Origin: Peribacillus glennii
GTDB lineage: Bacteria; Bacillota; Bacilli; Bacillales; DSM-1321
Direction: 5' to 3'
NCBI RefSeq assembly: GCF_003429105.1
Contig: NZ_QVTD01000003.1
Coordinates: 1,178,001-1,242,000, forward strand
DNA length: 64,000 nucleotides
The notes under the pieces are model-generated. The model was not told the DNA's origin. It ran no database searches and saw only the letters and a list, made by a program, of their open reading frames with translations. Position numbers and translations under genes: made by a program. Each line of letters starts with the position of its first letter. Positions within the stretch are counted from its first letter, which is position 1. Of this stretch, positions 27,602 through 36,608 are shown piece by piece.

Positions 27602-27668
27602 TGAAATAACCTGTCTAACTTTATTGGGGTCACTTCATTTGCTGCCGGGTTTTAAACCTACTGCTATT

Positions 27669-30227
27669 TTACAAGCCGCATTTCAATTGGGCACCACAAT
27701 TTGTACAAGTGTTGCAGCCGCCCATTTCCTTTACTTCACCCTTACGGCATACCGGACAAGTGTTGCCTACCTCTGATCCGATTGTGACGTCTGTAGAGCG
27801 CAATTCATTAATGGTGTCCAAAAGGACCACTTTTTTCTTATCATCTTCAAATTCCAATTCAAACTCATCAAGATTGTTCTCTTCGGCTTTCAAGGTAAGC
27901 ACTTGAGAGTCACGGCTTCCGTCAACATACACCGTTCCTCCCTTTGCTCCTCCTTTGTACAGGCGTTCATAAACCTTTTCGACCTGTTCAACAGTATACC
28001 CTTTTGGTGCATTCACTGTTTTACTGATCGAGCTGTCAATCCAGCGCTGGATGATACACTGCACATCGGCATGGGCTTCCGGTGCAAGTTCCATCGCAGA
28101 TACAAACCAGTTCGGCAGGTTATCCGGATCAGCTTCCGGAGTTCGATCCAGGTATTCCTGTACAATATCGGCTTTCACTTCAATGAATTTTCCGAGGCGT
28201 CCGCTTCTGAAATATGTGAACGAAAAGTAAGGTTCCAATCCTGTTGAGACGCCGACCATTGTTCCAGTGCTTCCAGTTGGCGCAACAGTTAACAAGTGTG
28301 AGTTGCGGATACCATTTTCCAGTATACCGTCTTTAATATCATTAGGCATTTTCTTCATGAAGCCAGTTTCAATGAAGGCTTTTCTTAAACGGTTCGTATC
28401 TTCCTGGGTTTCGCCGTCAAGGAATGGGAAGCTTCCTTTTTCTTTTGCCAATTCTATTGAAGCACGATAAGAGGTAGTGGCAATAGTTTCAAACACTTTA
28501 TCAATCAAGACATTGCCTTCCTCGGAACCATATTCGGTCTCGCAATAAATCAATAGGTCATGCAGGCCCATTACCCCAAGGCCCACACGGCGTTCGCCGA
28601 GAGCCTGCTTTTTATTTTCCTCAAGGAAATAAGGGGTGGCGTTAATGACATTATCCTGCATCCTGACACCGATTTCGACAGTCTTTTGCAGCTTTTCAAA
28701 GTTAACGGTTTTTGTTTCTTTGTCTGCCATCTCCGCAAGGTTTACTGCAGCGAGGTTGCAGACTGAGTATGGAGCTAGCGGTTGTTCCCCACAAGGGTTC
28801 GTCGCCACTACCTGCTGGCCATACGCCTTGGCATTCGTCATGTCATTGGCATTATCGATAAAGAAAATGCCTGGTTCTGCAGAGTACGTAGCACAAATAT
28901 TGATTAAGTTCCAAAGTTCTTTGGCCTTTATTTTACGGTAAACACGGACTTTGTGCCCCTGCTTTTCCCACTCGCGGACATCCCCGACATTATGCCATTG
29001 TTCATTATAAATTTTCATTTCCTCTGTATCATAGCTTTCAACATCAGGAAAGCGGAGTTCATAAATGGCATCATTCTCAGCCGCATCCATGAATTCCTTG
29101 GTCAAACACACAGAAATGTTGGCACCTGTGAGGAATTCCGGGTTGTGGACACTGTAAGTTCCCCCGGCTGCCAATTTGTTTTCTGCTTCATTGATGATTT
29201 TATCGTTGAAGCCGCCTTGGCCAGGAATGTGCTTAAAATTGACAATCCCCTGGTACATTGCTTCTTCCTGCTCTGTATGGGGCGTGAATTTCAATTTTTC
29301 TTTGGCATATTTCTTGATGGTATCATCACTTGTATTTTCGATCAGGTAACGGAGAATCCTTGGATTTTGCATTTTTGAAATGATGAATTCAATGATATCA
29401 GGGTGCCAGTCTGAAAGCATGATCATCTGGGCGCCCCGGCGGCTCCCGCCCTGTTCAACCAGGTGCGTCAATTTTGCAATATCATCAAGCCAGGATACAG
29501 AACCCGATGATTTTCCGTTTACTCCCTTTGCCAGCGTGTTTCTTGGACGAAGAGTGGAACCGTTTGTGCCTACTCCACCGCCGCGGCTCATAATTTCCAT
29601 AACCTGCTTGCGGTGTTCGGAAATGCCTTCCCGGGAATCCTGGACAAAAGGCATCACATAGCAATTGAAGAATGTAACTTCAGTCTCTGACCCTGCACCG
29701 TATAGAACACGGCCTGCAGGAACAAAGTTCAAATCGGCAAGCTCCTGATAAAACTTCTCAAACCATTCTTTTCGCTTTTCCTCGGTGGTTTCCACCGCGG
29801 CCAATCCGGTTGCGTTTCTTTTCGCGATTTGTTCATAGTAGATTTCAAGAGGTTTTTCGATCACATCAAGAGGTCGGTTGATCACACCCGTTTGCATTTC
29901 TTCCGGCTTATCAAGCGCCCCTCTATATTCTTCATCGACCAGTACATCTGCGGTCTTATTTTGCCAATCGATGTTAAGGATGAAGCCCGTCCCCCTGGCA
30001 GGGAATTTAGGATCTTCTTTAATTGTCAAAACAACAAAATCACCATTGGTCAAGGTAACTTTTTCAGTGTCCTTGAATGAATATCGGTCAATCATTACCA
30101 ATCTTGAAACGCCTTTATGCGTCCGAAACATGTCAGGCGTGATTTCGTGCACCTGCGGGAATAAGGAAATATCCTTATTCAATCTTTCAACATCAATCTT
30201 CATTGGCTGTCTCAAAACAACAGACAT
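27669..30227 (-). CDS. nrdJ: Vitamin B12-dependent (class II) ribonucleotide reductase
   Basis: An 852-residue adenosylcobalamin-dependent reductase of ribonucleotides, oxygen-independent. Key residues: redox cysteine in FFNCYVMPFV (about 189); GGGVGTNGSTLRPRN; active-site N-x-C-x-E in NPCGEQPLAPYSVCNL (about 478-493), with the second redox cysteine in SVCNL; PTGSTGTMVGVSTGLEP near 645. A C-terminal zinc-type CPVCRKGE ... CNTCTNCGAQLKC tail matches the shuttle cysteines. The ATG at 30225-30227 has AGGAGAGGG upstream. NrdR boxes lie in its promoter. Confidence 0.95.
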   Translation of the reverse strand: MSVVLRQPMKIDVERLNKDISLFPQVHEITPDMFRTHKGVSRLVMIDRYSFKDTEKVTLTNGDFVVLTIKEDPKFPARGTGFILNIDWQNKTADVLVDEEYRGALDKPEEMQTGVINRPLDVIEKPLEIYYEQIAKRNATGLAAVETTEEKRKEWFEKFYQELADLNFVPAGRVLYGAGSETEVTFFNCYVMPFVQDSREGISEHRKQVMEIMSRGGGVGTNGSTLRPRNTLAKGVNGKSSGSVSWLDDIAKLTHLVEQGGSRRGAQMIMLSDWHPDIIEFIISKMQNPRILRYLIENTSDDTIKKYAKEKLKFTPHTEQEEAMYQGIVNFKHIPGQGGFNDKIINEAENKLAAGGTYSVHNPEFLTGANISVCLTKEFMDAAENDAIYELRFPDVESYDTEEMKIYNEQWHNVGDVREWEKQGHKVRVYRKIKAKELWNLINICATYSAEPGIFFIDNANDMTNAKAYGQQVVATNPCGEQPLAPYSVCNLAAVNLAEMADKETKTVNFEKLQKTVEIGVRMQDNVINATPYFLEENKKQALGERRVGLGVMGLHDLLIYCETEYGSEEGNVLIDKVFETIATTSYRASIELAKEKGSFPFLDGETQEDTNRLRKAFIETGFMKKMPNDIKDGILENGIRNSHLLTVAPTGSTGTMVGVSTGLEPYFSFTYFRSGRLGKFIEVKADIVQEYLDRTPEADPDNLPNWFVSAMELAPEAHADVQCIIQRWIDSSISKTVNAPKGYTVEQVEKVYERLYKGGAKGGTVYVDGSRDSQVLTLKAEENNLDEFELEFEDDKKKVVLLDTINELRSTDVTIGSEVGNTCPVCRKGEVKEMGGCNTCTNCGAQLKCGL

Positions 30228-30335
30228 GGCTCCCTCTCCTTTAATCACATTTACATCTTAGTTGTGAAATATCTATGTAGATTTTTCGATACTTCAATGA
30301 CAATTCCCTTAATTAAGTATGTCGAAACTTCAAAT

Positions 30336-30387
30336 ACACAATATATAGTGTTTGGATTATTTTAGCTTATACTATATATAGTGTCAA
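30336..30387 (-). promoter_or_regulatory. nrdJ promoter with two NrdR boxes
   Basis: Minus strand: -35 TTGACA (30382-30387), 17-base spacer, -10 TAAAAT (30359-30364). Two 16-bp palindromes match the NrdR consensus: ACACTATATATAGTAT (30369-30384), which overlaps the -35 and spacer, and ACACTATATATTGTGT (30336-30351), just downstream of the -10. Start-to-start spacing is 33 bp, about three helical turns as in known NrdR sites. Repression by dATP-loaded NrdR is therefore predicted. Confidence 0.88.
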
Positions 30388-30592
30388 AGATATTCCACAA
30401 TGATTTTTGTCAAACTGAAAAAAACGCACAATCAGCAAGAAAATCAAAGAAATTAATCGATAATTAGTGCTATTTCCTCTTTTTTCGACCATTTTAGCAC
30501 TTGTATTTTTCCACTATAGGGTGAAGTCCCGTTATTACTGGGAGAACGTAAAATCCTGATAAAGCAAGAAAAAAATTTTTTTCTGCCAAAAT
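30388..30592. other. Gene-free stretch between lipM and nrdJ promoter
   Basis: AT-rich sequence with no gene. I looked for a cobalamin riboswitch (B12 box) in this leader and found none, so nrdJ appears controlled by NrdR alone. Confidence 0.5.
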
Positions 30593-30620
30593 TAAAAAAG
30601 CGACGTAAAGCCGCTTTTTT
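30593..30620 (-). terminator. Terminator after lipM
   Basis: On the minus strand, AAAAGCG-GCTTTACGT-CGCTTTT followed by TTAATTT. Short stem, clear T-run, ~10 bases after the lipM stop. Confidence 0.65.
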
Positions 30621-30629
30621 CCCGGTTCA

Positions 30630-31466
30630 TTATCTCATGAAATTCCATTCATCACTCTCATATTTTGTTTTAGCAAGCTCATACACTTCTTCCAGTTGCT
30701 TTTCGGTTAGAGCATACGGCTGCAGTTCAATTTCAAGACCATCTTGAAAACCTTTCCTAAAAGCTTCCTTAGCTTCAGGTATTCCAATTTTACGGTCAGT
30801 AAGATCGTGAATCGCGACTGCTTTGCTTTTGAAGCTTTTCATCATTCTTTCTTTAACCCTGTCATTTGGGAATTTGAACATGCCGAACAATCTTTCATCA
30901 TCGAGATCGAACAATATGGAACCGTGCTGTAAAATGACTCCTTTTTGACGGGTTTGTGCACTGCCGGCTACCTTTCTTCCTTCAACCACCAATTCATACC
31001 AGCTTGGTGCATCAAAGCAAACAGAAGACCGGGGTTCCCGTAAAGCAGCCTTTTCCGTATCGGTTTTTGGAACGGCGAAATATGCTTCCAGGCCGAGATT
31101 GGTAAAACCTCTTAGAATACCTTCGGAAATGACACGATACGCTTCCGTAACATTCTTCGGCATATCAGGATATTCTTCCGAAACAATTACACTGTATGTA
31201 AGTTCATGCTCATGCAAAACTGCCCTGCCGCCAGTCGCCCTTCTGACAAAGCCTACACCATGCTTTTTCACTTCTTCAAGATTGATTTCCTTTTCTGCTT
31301 TTTGGAAATACCCGATCGACAGGGTGGGAGGATTCCAGCCATAGAAGCGGACTACCGGCGGTATCTCGCCTTTGCTGTGCCAATTCAACAGAGCTTCATC
31401 CATTGCCATATTAAAGGCAGGTTCACAATCTCCGGAATCAATGAAAGCCCAAACTTCTTTTCTCAT
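30630..31466 (-). CDS. lipM: Octanoyl-[GcvH]:protein N-octanoyltransferase LipM
   Basis: A 278-residue enzyme, the same length as B. subtilis LipM, that moves octanoyl from acyl carrier protein to GcvH in lipoate synthesis. The biotin/lipoate-ligase fold is seen in [18 protein letters not shown] (about 75-92); the catalytic cysteine is in [12 protein letters not shown] (about 150) and the conserved lysine in [14 protein letters not shown] (about 162). The ATG at 31464-31466 has AAGGTATT upstream; an earlier ATG would add 15 residues. It lies near the glycine-cleavage genes, which use the lipoyl-GcvH product. Confidence 0.95.
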   Translation of the reverse strand: MRKEVWAFIDSGDCEPAFNMAMDEALLNWHSKGEIPPVVRFYGWNPPTLSIGYFQKAEKEINLEEVKKHGVGFVRRATGGRAVLHEHELTYSVIVSEEYPDMPKNVTEAYRVISEGILRGFTNLGLEAYFAVPKTDTEKAALREPRSSVCFDAPSWYELVVEGRKVAGSAQTRQKGVILQHGSILFDLDDERLFGMFKFPNDRVKERMMKSFKSKAVAIHDLTDRKIGIPEAKEAFRKGFQDGLEIELQPYALTEKQLEEVYELAKTKYESDEWNFMR

Positions 31467-31649
31467 ATTAATACCTTCTTTGCTGTCATGATTACTATAG
31501 TAGTTTACCAAACTTGCCAGCTAATAAAAAGCAATCGGGCTCCTGTTGGCAAACACATTCAATGCAGAAAAAACTTTTTGATTAAATGCTGATTCAATAC
31601 TATAATAAATATGTCTGTATTGCTTTAGCAGAGAAAGGGGTTTATCGCA

Positions 31650-32033
31650 TTGACTTCGATATTTATTTTATTGGCGATCCTAGCCGCCCTCATTGCTTAT
31701 TCAATTTTTAACTGGTTAAACCAGCGCCGGGTTGTCAAGACTTTAAGCCAGGAAGAATTCATTGAAGGTTATCGGAAATCACAATTGATAGATGTACGGG
31801 AACCGAGCGAATTTGAAGGCGGACACATCTTGGGAGCAAGAAATATTCCTCTATCACAGCTGAAAACCCGCCTGAATGAACTCCGCGCGGACAAGCCCGT
31901 CTATTTATACTGCCAAAGCGGACTTAGAAGCGGCAGGGCAGGACAAATGCTGCACCGGAAAGGATACAAAGAACTGTATCACCTAAAGGGCGGCTTCAAA
32001 CAGTGGAGCGGAAAAATAAAGAGAAAGAACTAA
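31650..32033 (+). CDS. yqhL: Membrane-anchored rhodanese YqhL
   Basis: A 127-residue protein with an N-terminal membrane anchor (about 3-21) and a rhodanese domain. The active-site loop is LYCQSGLRSGRA (Cys at about 90). The start is TTG at 31650, preceded by GAAAGGGG. Single-domain rhodaneses carry sulfur as a persulfide; YqhL's specific partner is not known. It is divergent from lipM. Confidence 0.92.
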   Translation: MTSIFILLAILAALIAYSIFNWLNQRRVVKTLSQEEFIEGYRKSQLIDVREPSEFEGGHILGARNIPLSQLKTRLNELRADKPVYLYCQSGLRSGRAGQMLHRKGYKELYHLKGGFKQWSGKIKRKN

Positions 32034-32094
32034 TCAAAATAGGAATCAATCCCAGGTGCGCCAACGCGTTACCACACCGGAGGACTGATCCAAT

Positions 32095-32125
32095 AAAAGC
32101 CCTTGTCAGCTGACAAGGGCTTTTG
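32095..32125. terminator. Shared terminator between yqhL and gcvPB
   Basis: AAAAGCCCTTGTCAG and CTGACAAGGGCTTTT form a perfect palindrome with T/A tracts on both strands, serving yqhL and the gcv operon. Confidence 0.9.
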
Positions 32126-32129
32126 CTTA

Positions 32130-33593
32130 TTACGCTTGATAGCGAAGAACAGGCTTTCGGGCTGCAAGTGTTTCGTCCAAACGTTTAATTACCGTGGTAT
32201 GCGGTGCTTCCTGGACAACTTCCGGCGTTTCTTCCGTTTCTTTTGCTATCTGGATCATGGCATCGACGAAAGCATCCAAAGTTTCTTTCGATTCCGTTTC
32301 CGTCGGCTCAATCATCATGCATTCCTCGACATTAAGCGGGAAATAGATGGTTGGCGGGTGATATCCGAAATCCAACAACCTTTTGGCAATATCCAGGGTG
32401 CGGACGCCCAACTTCTTTTGGCGCCTGCCGCTTAACACGAATTCGTGCTTGCAATGCCTATCATATGGAAGATCAAAGTAAGGAGCCAGCCTTCTCATCA
32501 TATAATTCGCATTGATCACTGCGTTTTCTGTGACAGCCTTAAGGCCATCCGGCCCCATTGAACGGATGTACGTATACGCACGTACATTGATGCCGAAATT
32601 TCCGTAATAAGGCTTTACACGGCCAATGGATTGCGGCCGGTCATAATCAAGAAAATAATGGCCGTCCTTTTCAGTCACCAGCGGTTTTGGCAGGAAGGGA
32701 ATTAAATCGCTTTTCACGCCTACCGGACCGGATCCCGGACCTCCCCCGCCATGAGGGCCGGTGAATGTTTTATGAAGGTTTAAATGGACCACATCAAAGC
32801 CCATGTCTCCTGGACGGGCTTTGGATAAGACGGCATTTAAATTCGCTCCGTCATAATAAAGCTTGCCCCCGGCGTTATGGACGATTTCCGCCATCTCTAA
32901 AATATTTTCCTCGAATAAACCAAGTGTGTTCGGATTTGTCAGCATCAATGCGGCTGTATCATCACCAACAACTCGCTTCAAATCTTCAAGATCAACAAGT
33001 CCGTTCTCATCCGATTTTACCGTAACGGTTTCGAAGCCGGCAACCGTTGCAGAAGCAGGGTTTGTTCCATGGGCAGAATCCGGGACAATCACTTTTGTGC
33101 GGTCCGTATCGCTATTTGCTTCATGATAAGCGCGGATCATCATTAACCCTGTCCACTCTCCATGCGCACCTGCTGCCGGCTGGAGCGTAACCTGATCCAT
33201 GCCGGTAATTTCAATCAAGTGTTCCTGAAGGTCATACATTAATTCTAAAGCACCTTGTACAGTCCGTTCATCCTGATACGGATGTACATGGGCGAAGCCA
33301 TTCATCCTTGCAACATTTTCATTGATTTTCGGGTTGTATTTCATCGTACAAGAACCAAGCGGATAAAAACCGGAGTCCACTCCATGGTTACGATGGGAAA
33401 GAGCTGTATAGTGGCGCATAATGTCCAGTTCCGAAACCTCAGGCAATGCAGCCGCTTCTTCGCGGATATATTCAGATGGAAGAATATCTTCCATTGCAAC
33501 AGCTTCCACATCCATTTCCGGAAGGCTAAAGCCGATTCGCCCCGGTGTGCTGATTTCAAATATTAATGGTTGATCCTGTTTATTCATGGCCAT
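32130..33593 (-). CDS. gcvPB: Glycine dehydrogenase (decarboxylating) subunit 2
   Basis: A 487-residue PLP-binding half of the P-protein of the glycine cleavage system. The PLP lysine is in [19 protein letters not shown] (about 275-293). [16 protein letters not shown] and DGANLNAVL (PLP contacts) are intact. It overlaps gcvPA by 14 bases. Bacilli carry this two-subunit form of the P-protein. Confidence 0.97.
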   Translation of the reverse strand: MAMNKQDQPLIFEISTPGRIGFSLPEMDVEAVAMEDILPSEYIREEAAALPEVSELDIMRHYTALSHRNHGVDSGFYPLGSCTMKYNPKINENVARMNGFAHVHPYQDERTVQGALELMYDLQEHLIEITGMDQVTLQPAAGAHGEWTGLMMIRAYHEANSDTDRTKVIVPDSAHGTNPASATVAGFETVTVKSDENGLVDLEDLKRVVGDDTAALMLTNPNTLGLFEENILEMAEIVHNAGGKLYYDGANLNAVLSKARPGDMGFDVVHLNLHKTFTGPHGGGGPGSGPVGVKSDLIPFLPKPLVTEKDGHYFLDYDRPQSIGRVKPYYGNFGINVRAYTYIRSMGPDGLKAVTENAVINANYMMRRLAPYFDLPYDRHCKHEFVLSGRRQKKLGVRTLDIAKRLLDFGYHPPTIYFPLNVEECMMIEPTETESKETLDAFVDAMIQIAKETEETPEVVQEAPHTTVIKRLDETLAARKPVLRYQA

Positions 33594-34926
33594 CCCCCAA
33601 TTCTTCCGCTAATGCATCAATTTCGTCCTTCGTACGCAGCTCCGTAACCGCCACAAGCATATGATCCTTAAGTTCCGGGTAGACTGTTCCCAGATGGAAG
33701 CCGCCAATGATTCCGCTCTTGAAAAGCCGATCATTGACTTGTGTATATGAAGCAGGAAGCTTTACAACAAACTCGTTGAATGAAGGGCCGTCAAATATGA
33801 CATCCAATCCTTTTGCCTTTAACGCTTTTTTGGCATAATGTGCTTTTTGAATGTTTTGCACTGCCATTTCCCTGACACCTGTTTTCCCTAGGGCAGTCAT
33901 TGCCACCGAAGCAGCCAGGGCATTTAGCGCCTGGTTCGAACAAATGTTGGAAGTCGCTTTATCACGACGGATGTGCTGTTCGCGTGCCTGCAATGTCAGA
34001 ACGAATCCACGCTGGCCGTTCTCATCCACTGTCTGGCCGACAAGCCTCCCCGGAACCTTCCTCACCAATTTGTTTGTTACCGCGAAATATCCACAGTGCG
34101 GACCTCCAAAGGCTGCAGGAATGCCAAAAGGCTGGGCGTCGCCTGCCACAATATCGGCACCAAGCTTGCCGGGAGGCGTAAGTGCACCAAGTGCAAGAGG
34201 GTTGCTTGAAACAATAAACATCGCTTTTTGGGTGTGTACGATTTCTTCAATTTCTTTAAGCGGCTCGATTCTCCCGAAAAAATTTGGGTATTGGACGATC
34301 ACACCGGCAATTTGGTCACTGATTGACTCCTTCAGGGCCTCGATATCTGTTATCCCGTCCTTATAAGGGATTTCAATAACCTCTACGTATTGCCCCTTTG
34401 CATAGGCTTTGATTACGTCCCTGGATTCCGGATGGACCGCTGCGGACACAAGTATTTTTTTACGGCGTGTCTGTCCTGCGCTTAACATCGCGGCCTCCGC
34501 TAGCGCAGTACCCCCGTCATACATGGATGAATTGGCTACGTCCATGCCTGTCAATTCACAGATCATTGTCTGGAACTCAAAGATTGCCTGAAGCTCCCCC
34601 TGTGAAATTTCCGGCTGATATGGCGTATAGGCCGTATAGAATTCAGAACGTGAAATCACATGATCCACAATAACCGGTGCGTAATGGTCATAAACACCGG
34701 CCCCAAGGAAGGAAGCATGGCTTTTTACATCGGCATTCTTCGCCGCTAATTTTGTCATTTCTTTTAATAAGGAAGATTCCGATTTTGCTGGTTTAATATT
34801 GTATTCTCCCTTATATCTAACACTTTCCGGTATATCTTGGAACAGTTCATCAACAGTTGCGACACCAATCGCATCGAGCATTTCTTGTTTGTCTTGGTCC
34901 GTCATCGGTAAATAGCGATGTTTCAT
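33580..34926 (-). CDS. gcvPA: Glycine dehydrogenase (decarboxylating) subunit 1
   Basis: The 448-residue N-terminal-type subunit of the P-protein, which with GcvPB decarboxylates glycine and loads aminomethyl on lipoyl-GcvH. It begins [19 protein letters not shown] and shows [21 protein letters not shown] and [19 protein letters not shown] (about 130-148), typical of the family. It lies 18 bases after gcvT, all under one glycine riboswitch. Confidence 0.97.
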   Translation of the reverse strand: MKHRYLPMTDQDKQEMLDAIGVATVDELFQDIPESVRYKGEYNIKPAKSESSLLKEMTKLAAKNADVKSHASFLGAGVYDHYAPVIVDHVISRSEFYTAYTPYQPEISQGELQAIFEFQTMICELTGMDVANSSMYDGGTALAEAAMLSAGQTRRKKILVSAAVHPESRDVIKAYAKGQYVEVIEIPYKDGITDIEALKESISDQIAGVIVQYPNFFGRIEPLKEIEEIVHTQKAMFIVSSNPLALGALTPPGKLGADIVAGDAQPFGIPAAFGGPHCGYFAVTNKLVRKVPGRLVGQTVDENGQRGFVLTLQAREQHIRRDKATSNICSNQALNALAASVAMTALGKTGVREMAVQNIQKAHYAKKALKAKGLDVIFDGPSFNEFVVKLPASYTQVNDRLFKSGIIGGFHLGTVYPELKDHMLVAVTELRTKDEIDALAEELGDGHE

Positions 34927-34944
34927 AGGAATAACCCTTCCCCT

Positions 34945-36051
34945 CTATTTTTTAGGTCGTTTATAAAAAGGTGTGGCAACCACTTTCGCTTTGAGTCGTT
35001 TAGAACGGATTTCCACTTCAACCTCCGTGCCGAGATCCGTAAACTCTTTCTTTAAAAGAGCCAAACCGACATTTTTCTTCAATGTAGGAGATTGGGTTCC
35101 GGTTGTCACTTCACCGGCCAATTCACCAGCTGAATAAACCCGATAACCATGCCGCGGGATTCCTCTGTCAATCATTTCGATCCCCACAAGCTTACGAGGG
35201 GCACCTTTTTCCTTTTGTTCGGTAAGCACCGCTTTTCCAAAGAAGTCGGCATTCTTATCTGTTTTGACTGCAAAGCCAATCCCAGCTTCTATTGGAGTGA
35301 TATCAGCGCTCAACTCCTGGCCGTAGAGGGGTAGCTTAGCTTCAAACCGCAGTGTGTCCCTGGCACCAAGGCCAATTGGCTGAATTCCTTCTTGCTCTCC
35401 GGCTTCGAGAAGCTGTTTCCATAGCGTAACGGCATCCTCGCTCCTGCAATAAATCTCGAATCCGTCTTCCCCTGTATACCCTGTTCTCGACACCAGCGCA
35501 TTGATTCCATTCAGGTCTACTTGATCTTTGAATCTAAAAAAACCAATTTCACTTAAATCAGTATTTTTAGACAATTTTTGCAGCACTATTTCAGCTAATG
35601 GCCCTTGAATCGCCAGCTGTGCAATTTCCGAAGAAATGTTGTTCAGTTCCACGTCTTCGACAATATTTGCCTGAAGCCAATTGAAATCCTTGTCAATATT
35701 GGCTGCATTGACTACCAGAAGATAGTTGCCCTCGCTTTTTTTATAAACGATCAGGTCATCCACGGTCCCGCCATTTGCATAGCACATAGCGGTATACTGT
35801 GCTCCTCCTGCCGAAAGCTTCAAAACATCATTGGTCAGCATCCTCTGCAGAAAAGCTATACTCTCCGGGCCTTTTACTTCGATTTCCCCCATATGCGAAA
35901 CATCGAATAAGCCCACTTTCGTTCTGACGGTCTCATGTTCTTCCTTAATACTGGAAAACTGGACTGGAAGCTCCCAGCCGCCAAAATCAATTGTTTTTCC
36001 CCCGTTTTTCTTATACACCTGATATAGCGGCGTTCTTTTTAATTCAGACAT
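34945..36051 (-). CDS. gcvT: Aminomethyltransferase GcvT
   Basis: The 368-residue T-protein that releases ammonia and passes the methylene group to tetrahydrofolate. The ATG at 36049-36051 ([15 protein letters not shown]) follows GAAGGAGGG at ~6 bases; an upstream ATG would start before the ribosome site. [32 protein letters not shown] (about 196-210) and [14 protein letters not shown] are family hallmarks. First gene of the operon. Confidence 0.97.
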   Translation of the reverse strand: MSELKRTPLYQVYKKNGGKTIDFGGWELPVQFSSIKEEHETVRTKVGLFDVSHMGEIEVKGPESIAFLQRMLTNDVLKLSAGGAQYTAMCYANGGTVDDLIVYKKSEGNYLLVVNAANIDKDFNWLQANIVEDVELNNISSEIAQLAIQGPLAEIVLQKLSKNTDLSEIGFFRFKDQVDLNGINALVSRTGYTGEDGFEIYCRSEDAVTLWKQLLEAGEQEGIQPIGLGARDTLRFEAKLPLYGQELSADITPIEAGIGFAVKTDKNADFFGKAVLTEQKEKGAPRKLVGIEMIDRGIPRHGYRVYSAGELAGEVTTGTQSPTLKKNVGLALLKKEFTDLGTEVEVEIRSKRLKAKVVATPFYKRPKK

Positions 36052-36099
36052 CAAATTCCCTCCTTCATTCATGTGTTTCGGAAATCCCCGAAAAAACTG

Positions 36100-36312
36100 A
36101 AAAAAAGGACAGAGAAACTCCTCAAAAAATTGAGCAGTTCTCTGTCCCGGTACCTGAAAGTTTACCTAGAAAAGGTTTTCCCCTTTGGTGGCCCATCGTA
36201 ATGGACGCTCTCCAGAGCTGCGTCCGGCAAGAGTACTTTTGCCTGAGAGATTCACTTATAAAGCTTGCTCCTTCGGCGCTACGCAGGTGTAGTCTCTCCC
36301 CTTGCCTTCATC
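36100..36312 (-). ncRNA. Tandem glycine riboswitch with expression terminator
   Basis: Minus strand: a first aptamer runs from GGGGAGAGAC through CGCCGAAGGAGCAA to CTCTCAGGCAAAAG. A second, just after it, carries a CGCAGCTCTGGAGAGCG stem, then GCCACCAAAGGGG and a closing AACTTTCAGGTACC. Both match the glycine riboswitch core. A strong hairpin (GGACAGAGAA/TTCTCTGTCC, 36106-36147) with TTTTTTT ends just before gcvT. Glycine binding should prevent its formation and switch on gcvT-gcvPA-gcvPB. Confidence 0.93.
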
Positions 36313-36608
36313 CGCTTATAAATTTTTTTTGATTGGCCATACTAAAAAGAAAACTTGGCCTATCAACGAGCCTGGCAACACATGAAAAAAACAGGCCTGG
36401 ATAATCCAAGTCATCTTAACTATTTAAAAGTTACTTTCATCCTACCATTAAGGACGATTTATCTGCAATCTTTTTTATAATGAAAACATAAAAAACTGGT
36501 GTTTAATCATAAGAAACACCCTTAATGTTCGTCTTTTAATAGATTAAAACGATTTCATCATGACTTCCGTTTATTTTATCCGTTTTTTTTACTTTAGGAG
36601 GTGGCATC

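Larger units (their letters stand above)
26200..27637 (+). mobile_element. IS3-family, IS150-group insertion sequence
   Basis: A 1438-bp element. The left end TGAACTGCACCCCAATTGTT and the right end (reverse complement TGAAGTGACCCCAATAAAG, then TTAGACAG) form imperfect inverted repeats of ~25 bp. A 4-bp target duplication TTTG is present at 26196-26199 and 27638-27641. It has the usual orfA/orfB layout with an A6G slippery site at 26700-26706. orfB is broken by a frameshift, so the copy is probably inactive. The intact target duplication points to a fairly recent insertion. Confidence 0.92.
26183..27653 (-). terminator. nrdJ terminator split by an IS element
   Basis: Two half-stems flank the IS: AAAAACCCGGCAG (26182-26194) on the left and CTGCCGGGTTTT (27642-27653) on the right. 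Joining them across one copy of the target duplication restores CCCGGCAG-GATTTG-CTGCCGGG with A and T tracts on the sides. This is a near-perfect intrinsic terminator placed just after the nrdJ stop (27669) on the minus strand. The insertion sits in its loop. Confidence 0.85.

Noticed and set aside
30228-30629. Cobalamin riboswitch for nrdJ
   Set aside because: No B12 box or the expected long structured leader; the two NrdR boxes explain the conserved sequence.
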